Under the pieces are notes generated by a model. It ran no database searches. It had not been told where the DNA came from and was given only the letters and a program-made list of their open reading frames with translations. From Avena insularis (taxonomy: Eukaryota > Streptophyta > Magnoliopsida > Poales > Poaceae), in assembly GCA_023614405.1 (NCBI GenBank), contig CM042688.1, forward strand, positions 67,194,253 to 67,258,252: DNA of 64,000 nt, in the 5' to 3' direction. Shown here piece after piece: positions 32,440 through 42,680 of the stretch (positions are counted from its first letter, which is position 1; each line of letters begins with the position of its first letter). The translations under genes were made by a program, and so were the position numbers.

Positions 32440-32739
32440 TGTGGTTCAAAGTGGGCTAATACTATGAAGATATATTGTATGACAATAATATCAACATATT
32501 TTAACCGGAACGAACTAAAGGTCTCACCAAAGGACCAAATTTAAACAATGCCATCTCAGTTGAGAATGAGTGATGCGTAGAGACGCAAAGACATGCAAAT
32601 ACACACGGACCTGAAACTGTCAGATCCGGAGATTATGTTAACCACTAGAAATCGTGTATATGCAACACCAGAAAGCCATAGGTGTTCAATACGCAAAGTT
32701 TTTCAAACTAGATTATTGACTCTAGTGCAAGTGGGAGAC
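32440..32739 (+). pseudogene. 3' end of element C internal region (RNase H relic and polypurine tract)
   Basis: Sequence resumes after D's target duplication. It holds decayed RNase H C-terminal sequence with no open frame and ends in the purine tract AAGTGGGAGAC (32729-32739), which abuts the 3' LTR. Confidence 0.7.
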
Positions 32740-33620
32740 TGAAGGGAATATGCCCGAGAGGCAATAATAAAGTGGTTATTATCTTATTCCATGTTTATGA
32801 TAAATATTTATTTTGCATGCTATAATTGTATTGATCGGAAACATCAATACATGTGTGTTTAATAAACAAAAAGGGTTCCTAGTTATGCCTCTCATATAAA
32901 CTAGCTCGTTGATTAACAAGATGATCAAGGTTTCCTAATCATGGACATTGGATGTTGTTAATAACAAGGTCACAACATTAGTTGAATGATGTGATGAACA
33001 TTCATCCGAAGTATAACATTATGATCAAAGTCATTACGTTTATATTGCTATAACATCATACGAAGTAATCTTTATCCTTAGACCATGAGATCATGTTAAT
33101 TGCTAGCACCGGAAGAGTATCTTGATAACATCAAACGTCACACCATAACAGGGTGACTATAAAGATGGGTTCAGTGCTACGAAGGTGTTATGTTGAGGCT
33201 CATGGATCAAGAGTGGAATTTGTCAATCCCGATGACGGATAGATATACTCTGGGCCCTCTCGGTGATATCACATTAAGATAGCTTGCAAGCAAGTGATGT
33301 GATCACTAGAATGTTATATCACGGGAATGAGAAAAGAGTGCATGTCGGCAACGAGATCAAACTAGGTATGGAGATACCGATGATCGAATCTCGGACATGT
33401 AATATATCGCGAGACAAAGGGATTTAGTTACAAGCGTTAAAGGTTCTCACGATCACAGAAGTCATTGTTGAATATGCAGGAGTCAGTATGGATCTCCAGG
33501 TCCCGCTTCTGATTATTGATCTGAGAGGAGTCTCAATCGTGTCTGCATTATTCACGAACCGTAGGGTGACACACTTAAGAGTTACCGGACACCATTTTGG
33601 AGCACATATGTTTCAGACGA
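32740..33620 (+). repeat. 3' LTR of element C, truncated
   Basis: Matches 13174-14054. It breaks at 33620-33622, within GACGAAAACCC, where it joins B's LTR with 2-3 bases of microhomology. The promoter half and LTR end are missing. Confidence 0.87.
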
Positions 33621-34858
33621 AAACCCTAAGTACCTGATCAAAAATCCACGAAAGAGTCTATAGCCGCCGTCATCTCCATCCCTCGATCGGGAGGGATCTG
33701 AAGCTCTTCCCGGCATCCTGCCAAAGAGGGGAATTCACCCTAGAGGCCTTCTTCATCACCATGCAAGCCTCCGGTGTGATGCATGAGTAGTTCATCCTTG
33801 GACTACGGATCCATGTAGTAGCTAGATGGCTGGTTCTCCTCCTTTGTGCTTTCATGTTTAGATCTTGTGAGCTCCGTTCATGATCAAGATCATCTATTTG
33901 TAATTCTGCATGTTGTGTTTATGGGGATCCGATGGATATTGAGATGCTATTTCAGATTGATTATTGATTCTATAATGTCTTTGTTATTTGTGATCTTGCA
34001 TGCTTTCCGTTGTTAGTAGCTATCTTGGCCAAGTAGATGCTAGCAACTCCAAGAGTTAGTATTTATGCTCGATAGTGGGTTCATGCCTCTGGTAATCTAG
34101 GGAAGTGACAGAAATCTCGAAGGTACTAGATGGGATGTTGCTACTAGGGAGAAAACAACAATCCTTTGTTCATAGAACAATCGTATTGTTTACTTTACAC
34201 GCAGTTCGTAAAGCAATAATCTATTGCTTGCAACTTAATACTGGAGGGGGTTCGGATGATAACCTGAAGGTGGATTATTAGTCATAGATGCAGTTGGATG
34301 GCGGTCTATGTATAATGTTGTAATGCCCAATCAAGTCTCAAAGGATTCAAGATGATTAGTACATGCATGTATTGCTTTCTCGATGTTTGTCAATTACCCC
34401 ACTGTAATTTGTTCACCCAGCATGTTATCTATCTAAGGAGAGCCACCTCTAGTGAACTATGGATCTCGGTCCTTTTCTTCACATACAATCTATAAACTTT
34501 TACTTCTTTGTGTTTACTTTCTGCAAACTATTACTTCTTTCCATTCGATACGTTTAATCCTTTGTTTTCCGCAAAACACGGTGAGATTGACAACCTCATC
34601 GCAAGTTGGGGACAAAGTTCTGTGGTTGTGTTGTGCAGGTCTCCACGTTGCTACTAACACCGGTAGTGTGCCCTGCCAAAGCTCAGCTAGTAACACCTTT
34701 GGGGTGTTTCCTTGCTCCTACTGGTTCGATTAAACCTTGGTTTCATAACTGAGGGAAACTTGCTGCTGTGCTCATCATACCTTCCTCTTGGGGTTCCCAA
34801 AGAGCTCTACATCAACACCGCACCAGCACTTTTCTGGGCGCCATACACAGAGCCATCA
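33621..34858 (+). repeat. 3' LTR of element B, second part
   Basis: Matches 7951-9186 with scattered substitutions and ends in GAGCCATCA, followed by the target duplication ACCAC (34859-34863). The open frame at 34452-34733 is LTR sequence, not a gene. Confidence 0.87.
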
Positions 34859-36149
34859 ACCACCTGATAAGTCAACCAAGACAAGAAGTGACGACCCAAC
34901 CACGCTGATCTTCGCGCCTCAGGAGACTACCTATTTTAGTCGACCCTGCCCAAACGACGATAAGTTCCTCACCAGAACGCCAGATTACTCCAAAATCCTG
35001 AAGACAAGACTGCATGAAGACAATGAGTCTACCCTGCCCTCAAGCAGAAGCAACACAAGAAACGCAAATGATGACCGCTTACCCGACGCTGACTACTTCA
35101 ACCCTGACTAACTACTAGCAAGAAGAGTCGTAAACCTCTAAATTACCTTGAGATAACCCTTTAAAGGCTGCGTTAGGAAAACATCCCTCCAAGGTTGATA
35201 ATGTAGGGCGTCGCTCGACGACCTTAGCTCAAGACTCCGAGAAGATACGGCTTTCCGCTAACATCGGGTCAGCACTCCAAGACATAAGATCCGCACCCTT
35301 CGTGATGAACTTTAGTGAAGCTCTAAGGTGGGTCTTTCCACTCAAATCTTCAGAAGACCGTCTACCAGAGGAAACTTCAGAAGACCTCCAGAATTGGACG
35401 CCTTCCCTCCAAACAACAACCCGGAAGTTATCAGAGGAGGAACCAACTGAAGATTCTACAAAGTCCCTCTGCCGTTTTAGCTGAAGACCCACCAGAAGAG
35501 CCACAGGATCGCTAAACGCTCAGTTCCAATCGCTTAGAAGACATGAGACTCCAACAGCTCCATCAGGCTAAGTACGAATAATAGTAGTATATAAGCCCCG
35601 TAGGCCATAGCTTCACGGACGCCCTCTGAAGGTCTTGACTCCAAGAGAAAGATGGACGACAGTCTTCCAAACTTCCTCCAATAGGGTAACCCCCTCGCTA
35701 ACCTAGTCTAATCCTAAGGGGGGAAAGACCGCGTCTTTCCCACAAAAATAGGGTAACCCCCTCGCTGAAGCAAACTTAGGAGTCCTGACCCTAAAATCGT
35801 TAATTAGAATACGCTATGACCCTAAGGAAGAGCTGTGAATCCTTAGAAAGGTACTCCCAGCTGCAGATTCTATCCTCCGGCGAGTACCCCGTGACCGTTC
35901 ATCATCGAAATATTCTTCCCAGTATAAGCCCTCGAGATATAGAGTCCGGAAGGAAACGAAGGTCATCCCTTGCAATCCGGACTAGACTCTACTCAACTCT
36001 CCGTGCATCCCCGAAGACTAAAGCTCAACCTTATCGACAAAGTAGCCACTTTCGAAAACAGAGTCTGTAAGATAGTACGCGTAAGACACCTAGTATCAAC
36101 CCGACTCAAATCCCCTAACCCTACTCTCTGGAATCTCAGGACGAGATTC
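34859..36149 (+). other. Internal region of element A, 3' part, non-coding
   Basis: Continues the leader interrupted at 7571. It has AG-rich, degenerate sequence with repeated GAAGAC and CTCCAAG words and a short internal repeat of ATAGGGTAACCCCCTCGCT at 35682-35700 and 35748-35766. I see no gag, RT or integrase. Short open frames (34788-35111 and 35816-36070) have no domain that I recognise. Confidence 0.55.
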
Positions 36150-36167
36150 TTTTAAGGGGGAAAGATC
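36150..36167 (+). other. Polypurine tract of element A
   Basis: TTTTAAGGGGGAAAGATC directly before the LTR start TGTAACATCC. Element F has the equivalent TTTAAGGGGGGAAGG at 46218-46232. Confidence 0.8.
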
Positions 36168-36508
36168 TGTAACATCCCAATTTCTGCAACCCTGATTAGT
36201 TGTCCAGAATGCAAAAATCAGGGGGAACAAAAAATTTCTCCTGTTCATTGGTGCAGTTTTTTCTTGTTGTTTGTTTGTGCTTGTGCATGTGAGTGTAAAC
36301 CATATGATACTCCTTACCTCAACACCAGTTGACAAAAGCTACTTCCCAAAATAGTCTTGGCTTAATTTCCATTTTCTCAAATGTTCTGGCATTTCAAAAC
36401 CTGAGCCAAGGAGACTTTGCAAACCAAAACTATTTTAGTAACTTCTATTGACAAAACTATGGAGAGATATATGATAGAATCTCCTTGTGTTTTCAAGACA
36501 GAACCCTC
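36168..36508 (+). repeat. 3' LTR of element A, first 341 bases
   Basis: Matches window bases 1-337 (base 1 equals base 5 of the LTR). It is cut by LTR E at 36509, and I find no continuation of the LTR beyond E. Confidence 0.85.
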
Positions 36509-37941
36509 TGATGACCCACAAGTATAGGGGGTGTATCGCAGTATTTTCAAGGGAAGTGAAACCCAATTTATTGATTCGACACAAGGGGAGCCAAAGAATA
36601 TTTATAAGCCTTAACAACTGAGTTGTCAATTCAGCTGCACCTGGAAACAATCTTGCTCACAGCAGTTTATCAGTAGCAACAGTTTTGTAGTAGGAATAGC
36701 AAAGTAACAGCAGTAGTAAAGCAAAGATAACAATAACAATAGAAGTAAACAGTGGGATTCGAGTGTGGTAGGCATAGGGATGGATAGATGGGCATTGCAT
36801 GGACAAGACAATTCGCATAGCAATCAGAACATAGGACAATTGCAGATAAATAAGATAAACCATCCAAGTACTAGACAATCCTAGGCATGTGTTCCATATA
36901 TAGTCATACATGCTCGCAATGAGAACTTGCACAACATCTTTTGTCCTGCCAGCCCGTTTGCAGCGGGGCCTCAAGGGAACTACTGGAAATTAAGGTGCTC
37001 CTTTTAATAGAGCACCGGAGCAAAGCATTAACACTCCGTGAACACATGTGATCCTCACATCAAAGCCATTCCCTCCGGTTATCCCGATTTCTGTCACTTC
37101 GGGGCCATTGGTTTCAGACAACAACGTGTGTATACAACTTGTAGATAAGATCAAAAACAATACTATCATAATGAATCAATAACATGTACAGATCTGAAAT
37201 CATGGCACTCGGGCCCTAGTGACAAGCATTAAGCACAACAAGTCGCAACAAAGTCATAAAGCACTAATAAAAGATACTAGGCACCATGCCCTAACAATCT
37301 GATGCCATTACATGAACGATCTCATCCAATCCCTACCATCCCCATAGCCTACAGTGGGGGATTACTCACTCATAGATGGGGGAAACATGGATGGTCGATG
37401 GAGAAGCGATGGTGATGATGATGGCGATGATCTCCTCCAATTCCCCGTCTCGGCAGGGTGCTAAAACGGAGTTTCTGGTGCTGTTTCATGGAATCTGGTG
37501 GTGGCGGCGGAGCAAAACTCCTTCTAGAAAAACGTCGAACCCCCTTGAGTTTTTAGGTCAGAAGGCATCTTATAGGCGAAGAGGGAGACCGAGGGGGTGC
37601 CTGGGGCGGCCAGACCACCCCCTGGCGCGGCCAGGCCTAGCCCGCGCTACCAGGTGGTGTGGCTGGGCCCCAGCCCCACTCCGTATCATATTCTGGCTCC
37701 GGGAGTCTTCTGGTGAAATATGATTTTTGGCTTTTGTCCCATCCAATTCCGAGAATATTCATTTTCTGACTTTCCTGGAACCAAAAACAGCAGAAAACAG
37801 GCAGCTAGCACTGTGCCTCTTGTTAATAGGTTAGTCCAAGAAATCATATGAAAAGTACTCCAAAGTGTGGACAAAACACAAGAAAGTAGATAAAACCAAG
37901 CATGGAACATCAAAAATTATAGATACATTTGCAATGTATCA
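36509..37941 (-). mobile_element. Element E: minus-strand Sabrina-like LTR (solo, or 3' LTR of a lost element)
   Basis: On the minus strand it begins TGATACATTGCAAATGTATC at 37941 and ends GTGGGTCATCA at 36509, 1433 bp. The 5' third matches B's LTR; the last part matches the end of G's LTR (ATACTGCGATACA, CCTATACTTGTGGGTCATCA). It contains the GC-rich hairpin (37611-37662) and a TATA-like CTATAAG nearby. The flanks CCCTC (left) and CTCCC (right) do not form a target duplication. On the minus strand it is preceded by GAGTGGGAG, which resembles a polypurine tract, so it may be a 3' LTR rather than a clean solo LTR. Confidence 0.78.
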
Positions 37942-38400
37942 CTCCCACTCAAATCTAGGTCCTCTCTATAATCTTGGACATTCCAAAATTCTTTGATCAC
38001 CATCAAATCGAGAATTCCACTAACGAGATTTCAATGACCATTCATTTCTCGTACTTAGGTCCATCACGCTTCTTTGTAATTCGTAGGTATGTCTTGTTCA
38101 TAACATGACAAGTGAATCAACTATAATTCCACAAACTTGTAGAATATATAGTTGAATCCTACTTTCTTTAGTAAAAGTATTCACTGAAACTTTATGATCA
38201 TTATCATTGCTTTCTCCTCTTTTTGTAGAGTTTTGTTTCACGAGACAAATTTCGCTGCGCCACTCAATAATCCAGAGGTAAGGTCAAATGCCTTGTTTTG
38301 ATCTTTTACTTTCTTCCACCTGTATCTTCATCAAGACACATCAACTTAGGACAATAGCAGGTTTGCCCCTTGTGGACGATGCATTCATAGCTTCCTAAGA
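37942..38400 (-). other. Unassigned segment, possibly 3' internal end of a decayed retrotransposon
   Basis: No ORF. On the minus strand it ends in CTAGATTTGAGTGGGAG, next to LTR E. A copia origin is possible from the purine tract, but I recognise no protein island. I see nothing else in it. Confidence 0.3.
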
Positions 38401-40427
38401 ATGTTGTACAAAGACTTGTTTATTCGCCACGATTTCGACCCGTAGAGCCCTTGCCTTGCCGCGCCTTTAAGCCCTAGAGGACCGCCGGGGGACAGAGAAC
38501 CCATCGCCGCCCTCGCCCATGCTGAAAGCGCTCCGCATCATCGTCACCGATGACCTCACCAGAGCCCGCTCTGCCCTCTCGTCGACCCTATATAAAGTGA
38601 CCACCCCAGCCTCATTTTTCCACACTCACTTACTCCCCACCTCTCAGCGAACCTCACCCACCTCTAGCCGACGCCGCTCGAGCTCTGCCTCGCCAGAATT
38701 GGAGCCGAAGCCGCCGCAGCAGGACGAGAAGGGCACCTACGATTTAGGGCACCCCAAGCTCCACCGCAACCGCACCTCGCCTCGCCGTCGTCTACCAGCC
38801 CGTTTGCCCGCCTCACCGACCTTGCTGGAGCCCTGGTACGGCCTCAATCGACCCCCACCGCCGCGTCTAGGTCAGACTCTCGCCGGAGTAATCCGTCGTT
38901 GACGATGACCTCCCACCGTTGGATCGTCTTTAGATTGTGCGGCCTAGAATGCTAGATACCGTTTCGGTGTTTTCGTGCCGCTGACTGGTGGAGCCCGCAT
39001 GTCAGGCAGCCCGTTGCACCCACTGTGGGTAGCTGGGCCGGCCCAGTTAGTTCCCGCGCGAGTTAGAAATTCAAATTTAGTTTTTTCTATTTAAAGTTAA
39101 TCTAGTTTCTGTCCACTAGTTTAAAAATCAATTCTGGGAGTTTGACAAATCCAAATTGCATGAAACCAATTTTGCCTGAAAGGTATTGAAATGATCTATC
39201 CAAGCCCGTTGGATTTAATTCAATTAGAGTTATAGATCTCTCCTAGTAAAAATAACAAAATAGAAGCTTTTGCATATGGCAACATTTTTATAAAATCAAC
39301 TAAGATAGGTTTTGAGTTGATTCCAACTCTCAAAAATCACATTTCATCATATCTATCTAAATAAGTAATAATATTAAGGTTTACAGGCAGTGACTTTGGA
39401 CTAGTACCAAAATAATGCTATATAGGCATTTCTAGTCACTTTAAATCATTAAATAATGAACTTAAACCAAAGTAATTATGATCCAGCCTTTAAATCTCAT
39501 TCCCACATGTTAAAATATGTGGTGATGACTTGTGTACACATGATCCCATATTTTAAGTGGTGAATATTAAATCTTAGTTAATTTTTCAATGAGTAGAAAT
39601 TACTTTTCTAAAATAAAAAGGAAGAAACTAGTGAATTAAACTTGTGATGCTTGTGATGATAATAGATCATCAAATGTGTGTCTTAGAATGCTAATTAGAC
39701 TAGTTAAGTATTGTTTGGTGATTGTGTACTCCGTATGTATTTATAGAATATAGTATCGACCAAGCTTACGAGGAGGAGGAGTGCTACCAAGAAGAAGAAG
39801 AAAACTTCAACCACTGCACCAACCAAGGAAAGCCATCATTAACAGTGCAAGCTATTGTTAGCAAGCTAGAATTAAGAGAGATGAATGAGCAAAGATGCTT
39901 TAGGCATGCTTTGGTCACACCCCTTGACTATTACTACCCCAAGTATTACCTTACAAGCTTTAATTCCTTTAGTTTACACAAAGTCCCTTACTTGTTTCGA
40001 AGGTAGCATAAAAAGTATAAAACTTGACCTATTTAGCTAAGCTTTAGATGTCATTCTATGGCATGAGATTGAACCCATCATCTTTCCACCTTAGTGAACA
40101 ATCTTAACTTATTAGTTTAGAGTAGATAAAAACTTGAGTCACTTTATATGGGAACACTTGGTGAAAATGAATTGTGAAACCTTGGAATGATGAGTCATTC
40201 TATTGAGATGTTTTGACATGTGTTGAGAAACACAAATGGTTTATGATGATGAAAATGTTGAGGCATGAGCCTTAGCCCTTTTATAAAACCGATGGTTGGA
40301 TTCGGATGCGATGCCATTCCAAATTTACCGTATAACCACACTACCTGAATTGGGTAAGGCTTAGCTGGAAATTTATATGCATTAGTATTAGTTCCCTCGC
40401 GGGAGAGGTTTGAGCCGGGTGTTGACA
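38401..40427 (+). repeat. 5' LTR of element F (left part atypical, right part internally deleted)
   Basis: 38849-40417 matches 47266-48824 of the 3' LTR with few substitutions. Upstream, 38401-38848 is a GC-rich promoter-like region with TATATAAAG at 38589-38597 that is absent from the 3' LTR. Downstream, GAGCCG joins directly to GGTGTTGACA, so the 836-base segment 48825-49660 of the 3' LTR, including the conserved box, is missing. The 94-codon open frame 39722-40006 recurs at 48129-48413 because both are LTR copies. Confidence 0.75.
38589..38597 (+). promoter_or_regulatory. Putative TATA box in the 5' LTR of element F
   Basis: TATATAAAG follows a GC-rich segment and is followed about 30 bases later by a CT-rich, C/A-rich leader (CACACTCACTTACTCCCC), a layout typical of plant promoters. 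Confidence 0.6.
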
Positions 40428-40430
40428 AGT

Positions 40431-40447
40431 TGGTATCAGAGCCATCC
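40431..40447 (+). other. Primer-binding site of element F (tRNA-Met type)
   Basis: TGGTATCAGAGCCATCC, three bases after the LTR end GTTGACA. Confidence 0.9.
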
Positions 40448-40652
40448 TGACCATAGGAGACCCTAGTTAGAATGGACGTCCGAATAAAAACTTAGTTTCG
40501 AAACCAAAGTGAGTATTTACGAAAAACTATCTCCTCTCTTATCCTTGGGAATTCTTTCTCAAAAATTCATGTTCCTCAAAATTCTTACATTACTACTTAA
40601 AATTTGACACACTTGATCACTTCACTAATTTCCTCATCCTTAATTCTTGTAG

Positions 40653-41423
40653 ATGGAGACTCAGTTCAGCAAGTTTTACCAGTTGGGAAACGGAGGTCAG
40701 CTGATCTTCGAGAGGGATCTGGATTCACTGTTAGAGTTCTTGGGACGCCCACATCCGGAGTTTCTTGGAGCTCAACTTCCAGGACCCCCAGGAGGAGACC
40801 TAAAGTGGCTAGTCACCGCAGATCTTAGAGGAAGCATTAAAGAACCAACTTATGGGAGAATTCAGTTCTCCGTGAGAGAGAACAACTGGCTAGATGGATT
40901 AGCCAGGGCAATGCATGAAGCTCTCGCACGTCTATGTGCCCTCAGCGTCACCAAAATCCAAGGAACCCGTTTTGCCCACTATGCAAGTCGTGACTTCATG
41001 GGAATGCCGATGGAGATGCCAAGTCACCCAGAGTTGAGGCGTCAGGTGGAGAATCTTGACTTCTTGCTGCATGACAGACAACAGAAACTGGACAATGCCA
41101 GAGAGTTAGCCAACCAGAACCGTGCCATTGCCGACCAGAAGGCCCAGACTTTCGCACTACTCATCCAGGGCCGCCAGTCTCTTCGCCGCCAGCGTGCCAA
41201 GAAGGATAGCACCATCGCCCGTCTTCGCAAGAAGGTGGCCGACCTCGAGAAGACCGTCAAGGAGCAGGAAGCTTAGCTTGCCGCCATGGAAGAAGAAGAT
41301 GAGGGTGAAGACATCCAGGGAGACATGGATTCTTACCTCAGCAACAATTATGACTTTCTAGAGGAAGATGCTGTGGACTTCTACACTGACGATGAGGACT
41401 CCGACTTCATCGACGATGAGTAG
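40653..41423 (+). pseudogene. Extra coiled-coil ORF between primer site and gag of element F
   Basis: The open frame 40653-41276 (207 codons) ends at a TAG, after which the same frame continues for 48 codons to 41423; without that stop it would be 256 residues. The N-terminal half is globular (GQLIFERDLDSLLEFLGRPH, then WLDGLARAMHEALARLCAL). Residues 127-207 form a strong, basic coiled coil. The tail after the stop is very acidic (EEEDEGED, DDEDSDFIDDE). It is not Gag, which starts at 41670 with its own ATG. I have a general memory of similar proteins annotated in grass genomes but know of no function. Coiled coil plus acidic tail suggests oligomerisation or a Gag partner. Confidence 0.72.
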
Positions 41424-41669
41424 ATGCACTAGAGCACTGTCGTAGCATGAGATGTATCGGTCCCACTTTATCATAGCTTGCAGAATGGTTCTTCAAACCA
41501 TCTGTTTTCCTTTGTTTGTTGTGGTGTGTGTTGTATCGTGTGTTTGTCTGCATGAATGAAATGGAGTTAGTTGAAAAACCTGAGTCTAACTCAAAGTTTT
41601 AGCTTTGAAAAACCAAAACCATGAACCTTAGAATTTCCCTCTTACCCCTATATCTATCTCAATCTTCAG

Positions 41670-42680
41670 ATGACTCGTGGAAACCAAGGAGGGAGTAGCT
41701 CGTCGCAAGACCCAATGCTGCAGATCTTGCAGAATCTCATCGCCGACCGTGAAGCAAGCAGGGAAGAACGTCAAGCTAACTTAGCAACACTACAGCAGAT
41801 AGCCCAGATGGCTCTCAACAACCAAGGACATGGAAATCAGGATCACCATGGATCCAAACTCAAAAAATTTCAGAATACCAATCCCCCAATCTTTAACCAA
41901 TCTGAAAACCCATTAGATGCTGACGACTGGTTACAGACAATGGAAAACAACCTCGAAGTTGCAGGAGTTGATGAAAATGAGAAAGTTCTCTTCGCCACCC
42001 ACTATCTGGCGGGAGATGCAAGAGCTTGGTGGAATAGCATCCGCAATATGAACCATGGTCAAGTGATGACATGGGAAGCATTCAAAGTCAAGTTCAGCCG
42101 CACCCACGTGCCACAAGGTCTCGTCAACAAGATGAGAGATGAATTCCGTGAATTGAAGCAGGGAAGAATGACTGTGGTAGAATACCGTGACAAATTCCTG
42201 TCACTTGCCAGATATGCACCGGATGAAATCAACACAGAGGCCAAAAAGAAGGAGAGATTCCTGAACGGACTGCATGATGAGATCCAGACTGTCCTCGTCA
42301 ACATCCGTTTTCAGGATCTCGAAGAGCTAGTCGACTCTGCCATTCAGATGGAAGGGAAGATTAACCAGGCAAACGACAACCGCAAACATCATATGATGTA
42401 GCAATCTGGATTTAGTAGTCACCAGAAGTACCATCCCAACCCCTCACCAGGATATGCACCAAGGAACAACTGAACCCCAATGTCTCGCCCAAGCTACCCC
42501 AACCGTAGCAGAGGCAATGTGAAGTCCGGAGGAAACCATCGCAACTCTGGCAACGCCAACAATTTCACCCGCGCCCTTCCCAAGAAGAAGAACAACAACA
42601 ACGCTGCACCCAGAACTGGCAGCAATGTTGTGCCTGTCGCGGTCAAGGACAAGTCCTAGATCACTTGTTTCGAGTGTGGA
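41670..42680 (+). pseudogene. Gag of element F (three in-frame stops)
   Basis: MTRGNQGG at 41670 starts a typical chromovirus Gag. Capsid-like retrotransposon Gag sequence spans about residues 60-240 (DADDWLQTMENNL, YLAGDARAWWNSI, FRELKQGRMTVVEYRDKFL). In-frame stops are TAG 42399-42401, TGA 42471-42473 and TAG 42657-42659. The reading frame is continuous through all three, down to a CCHC zinc knuckle (CFECGVKGHYSNEC) just after the last one. Gag forms the cytoplasmic particle and the knuckle packages RNA. Confidence 0.9.

Larger units (their letters stand above)
13174..33620 (+). mobile_element. Element C: BARE/Angela-type copia retrotransposon, 3' LTR truncated
   Basis: The LTR begins TGAAGGGAATATGCCCGAG and ends CCCAACA; the 5' LTR is 13174-14824. 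The primer site GTGGTATCAGAGCC follows. The internal region carries copia-order relics (integrase, then RT, then RNase H) from about 17.7 to 19.4 kb, is interrupted by element D, and resumes at 32440. A purine tract, AAGTGGGAGAC, at 32729-32739 leads into the 3' LTR at 32740. The 3' LTR stops at about 33620 after 881 bases and is fused to B's LTR, so roughly 770 bases of LTR and the 3' target duplication are lost. Family placement is from the LTR sequence style shared with BARE-1, WIS and Angela. Confidence 0.85.
7572..34858 (+). mobile_element. Element B: Sabrina-like, Athila-lineage non-autonomous gypsy element
   Basis: The LTR begins TGATACATTGCAAATGTATC and ends ...GAGCCATCA. The 5' LTR is 7572-9186 and the 3' LTR is split into 13048-13173 and 33621-34858. 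Flanking target duplications are ACTAC (7567-7571) and ACCAC (34859-34863), one transition apart. The primer site at 9197 is the tRNA-Asp-type TGGCGCCGTTGCCGGGG typical of Athila-lineage elements in Triticeae. The internal region, 9187-13047, encodes only one broken ORF and no RT or integrase, so it would depend on an autonomous partner. The name Sabrina-like comes from the LTR start and primer context that I recall for wheat and barley elements; a library search would settle the family. Confidence 0.85.
1..36508 (+). mobile_element. Element A: outermost chromovirus-type LTR retrotransposon, apparently non-autonomous
   Basis: The outermost layer of the nest. Window base 1 equals base 5 of an LTR that starts again at 36168 (TGTAACATCCCAA). 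The 5' LTR runs to about 6651 and is followed by a tRNA-Met-type primer site at 6655. The internal region, 6673-7571 plus 34859-36149, is only about 2.2 kb once insertion B is removed, and I see no gag or pol in it. That suggests a non-autonomous (LARD-like) element. A purine tract at 36150-36167 precedes the 3' LTR copy, which is cut after 341 bp by LTR E. The Tekay/Del-type chromovirus assignment rests on the LTR ends, primer site and a box shared with element F, not on protein. A 5' target duplication cannot be seen because the window starts inside the LTR. Confidence 0.75.

Noticed and set aside
35682..35766. Direct repeat ATAGGGTAACCCCCTCGCT as a possible regulatory array
   Set aside because: Only two copies 66 bases apart in decayed element A internal sequence; more likely a chance or slippage duplication.
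37376..37723. 115-codon Met-rich ORF
   Set aside because: LTR E leader and hairpin sequence; equivalent positions in other LTRs are not open.
39722..40006. 94-codon open frame, nearly repeated at 48129-48413
   Set aside because: Both copies are inside the LTRs of element F; the similarity is explained by LTR duplication, and I see no domain or initiation context.
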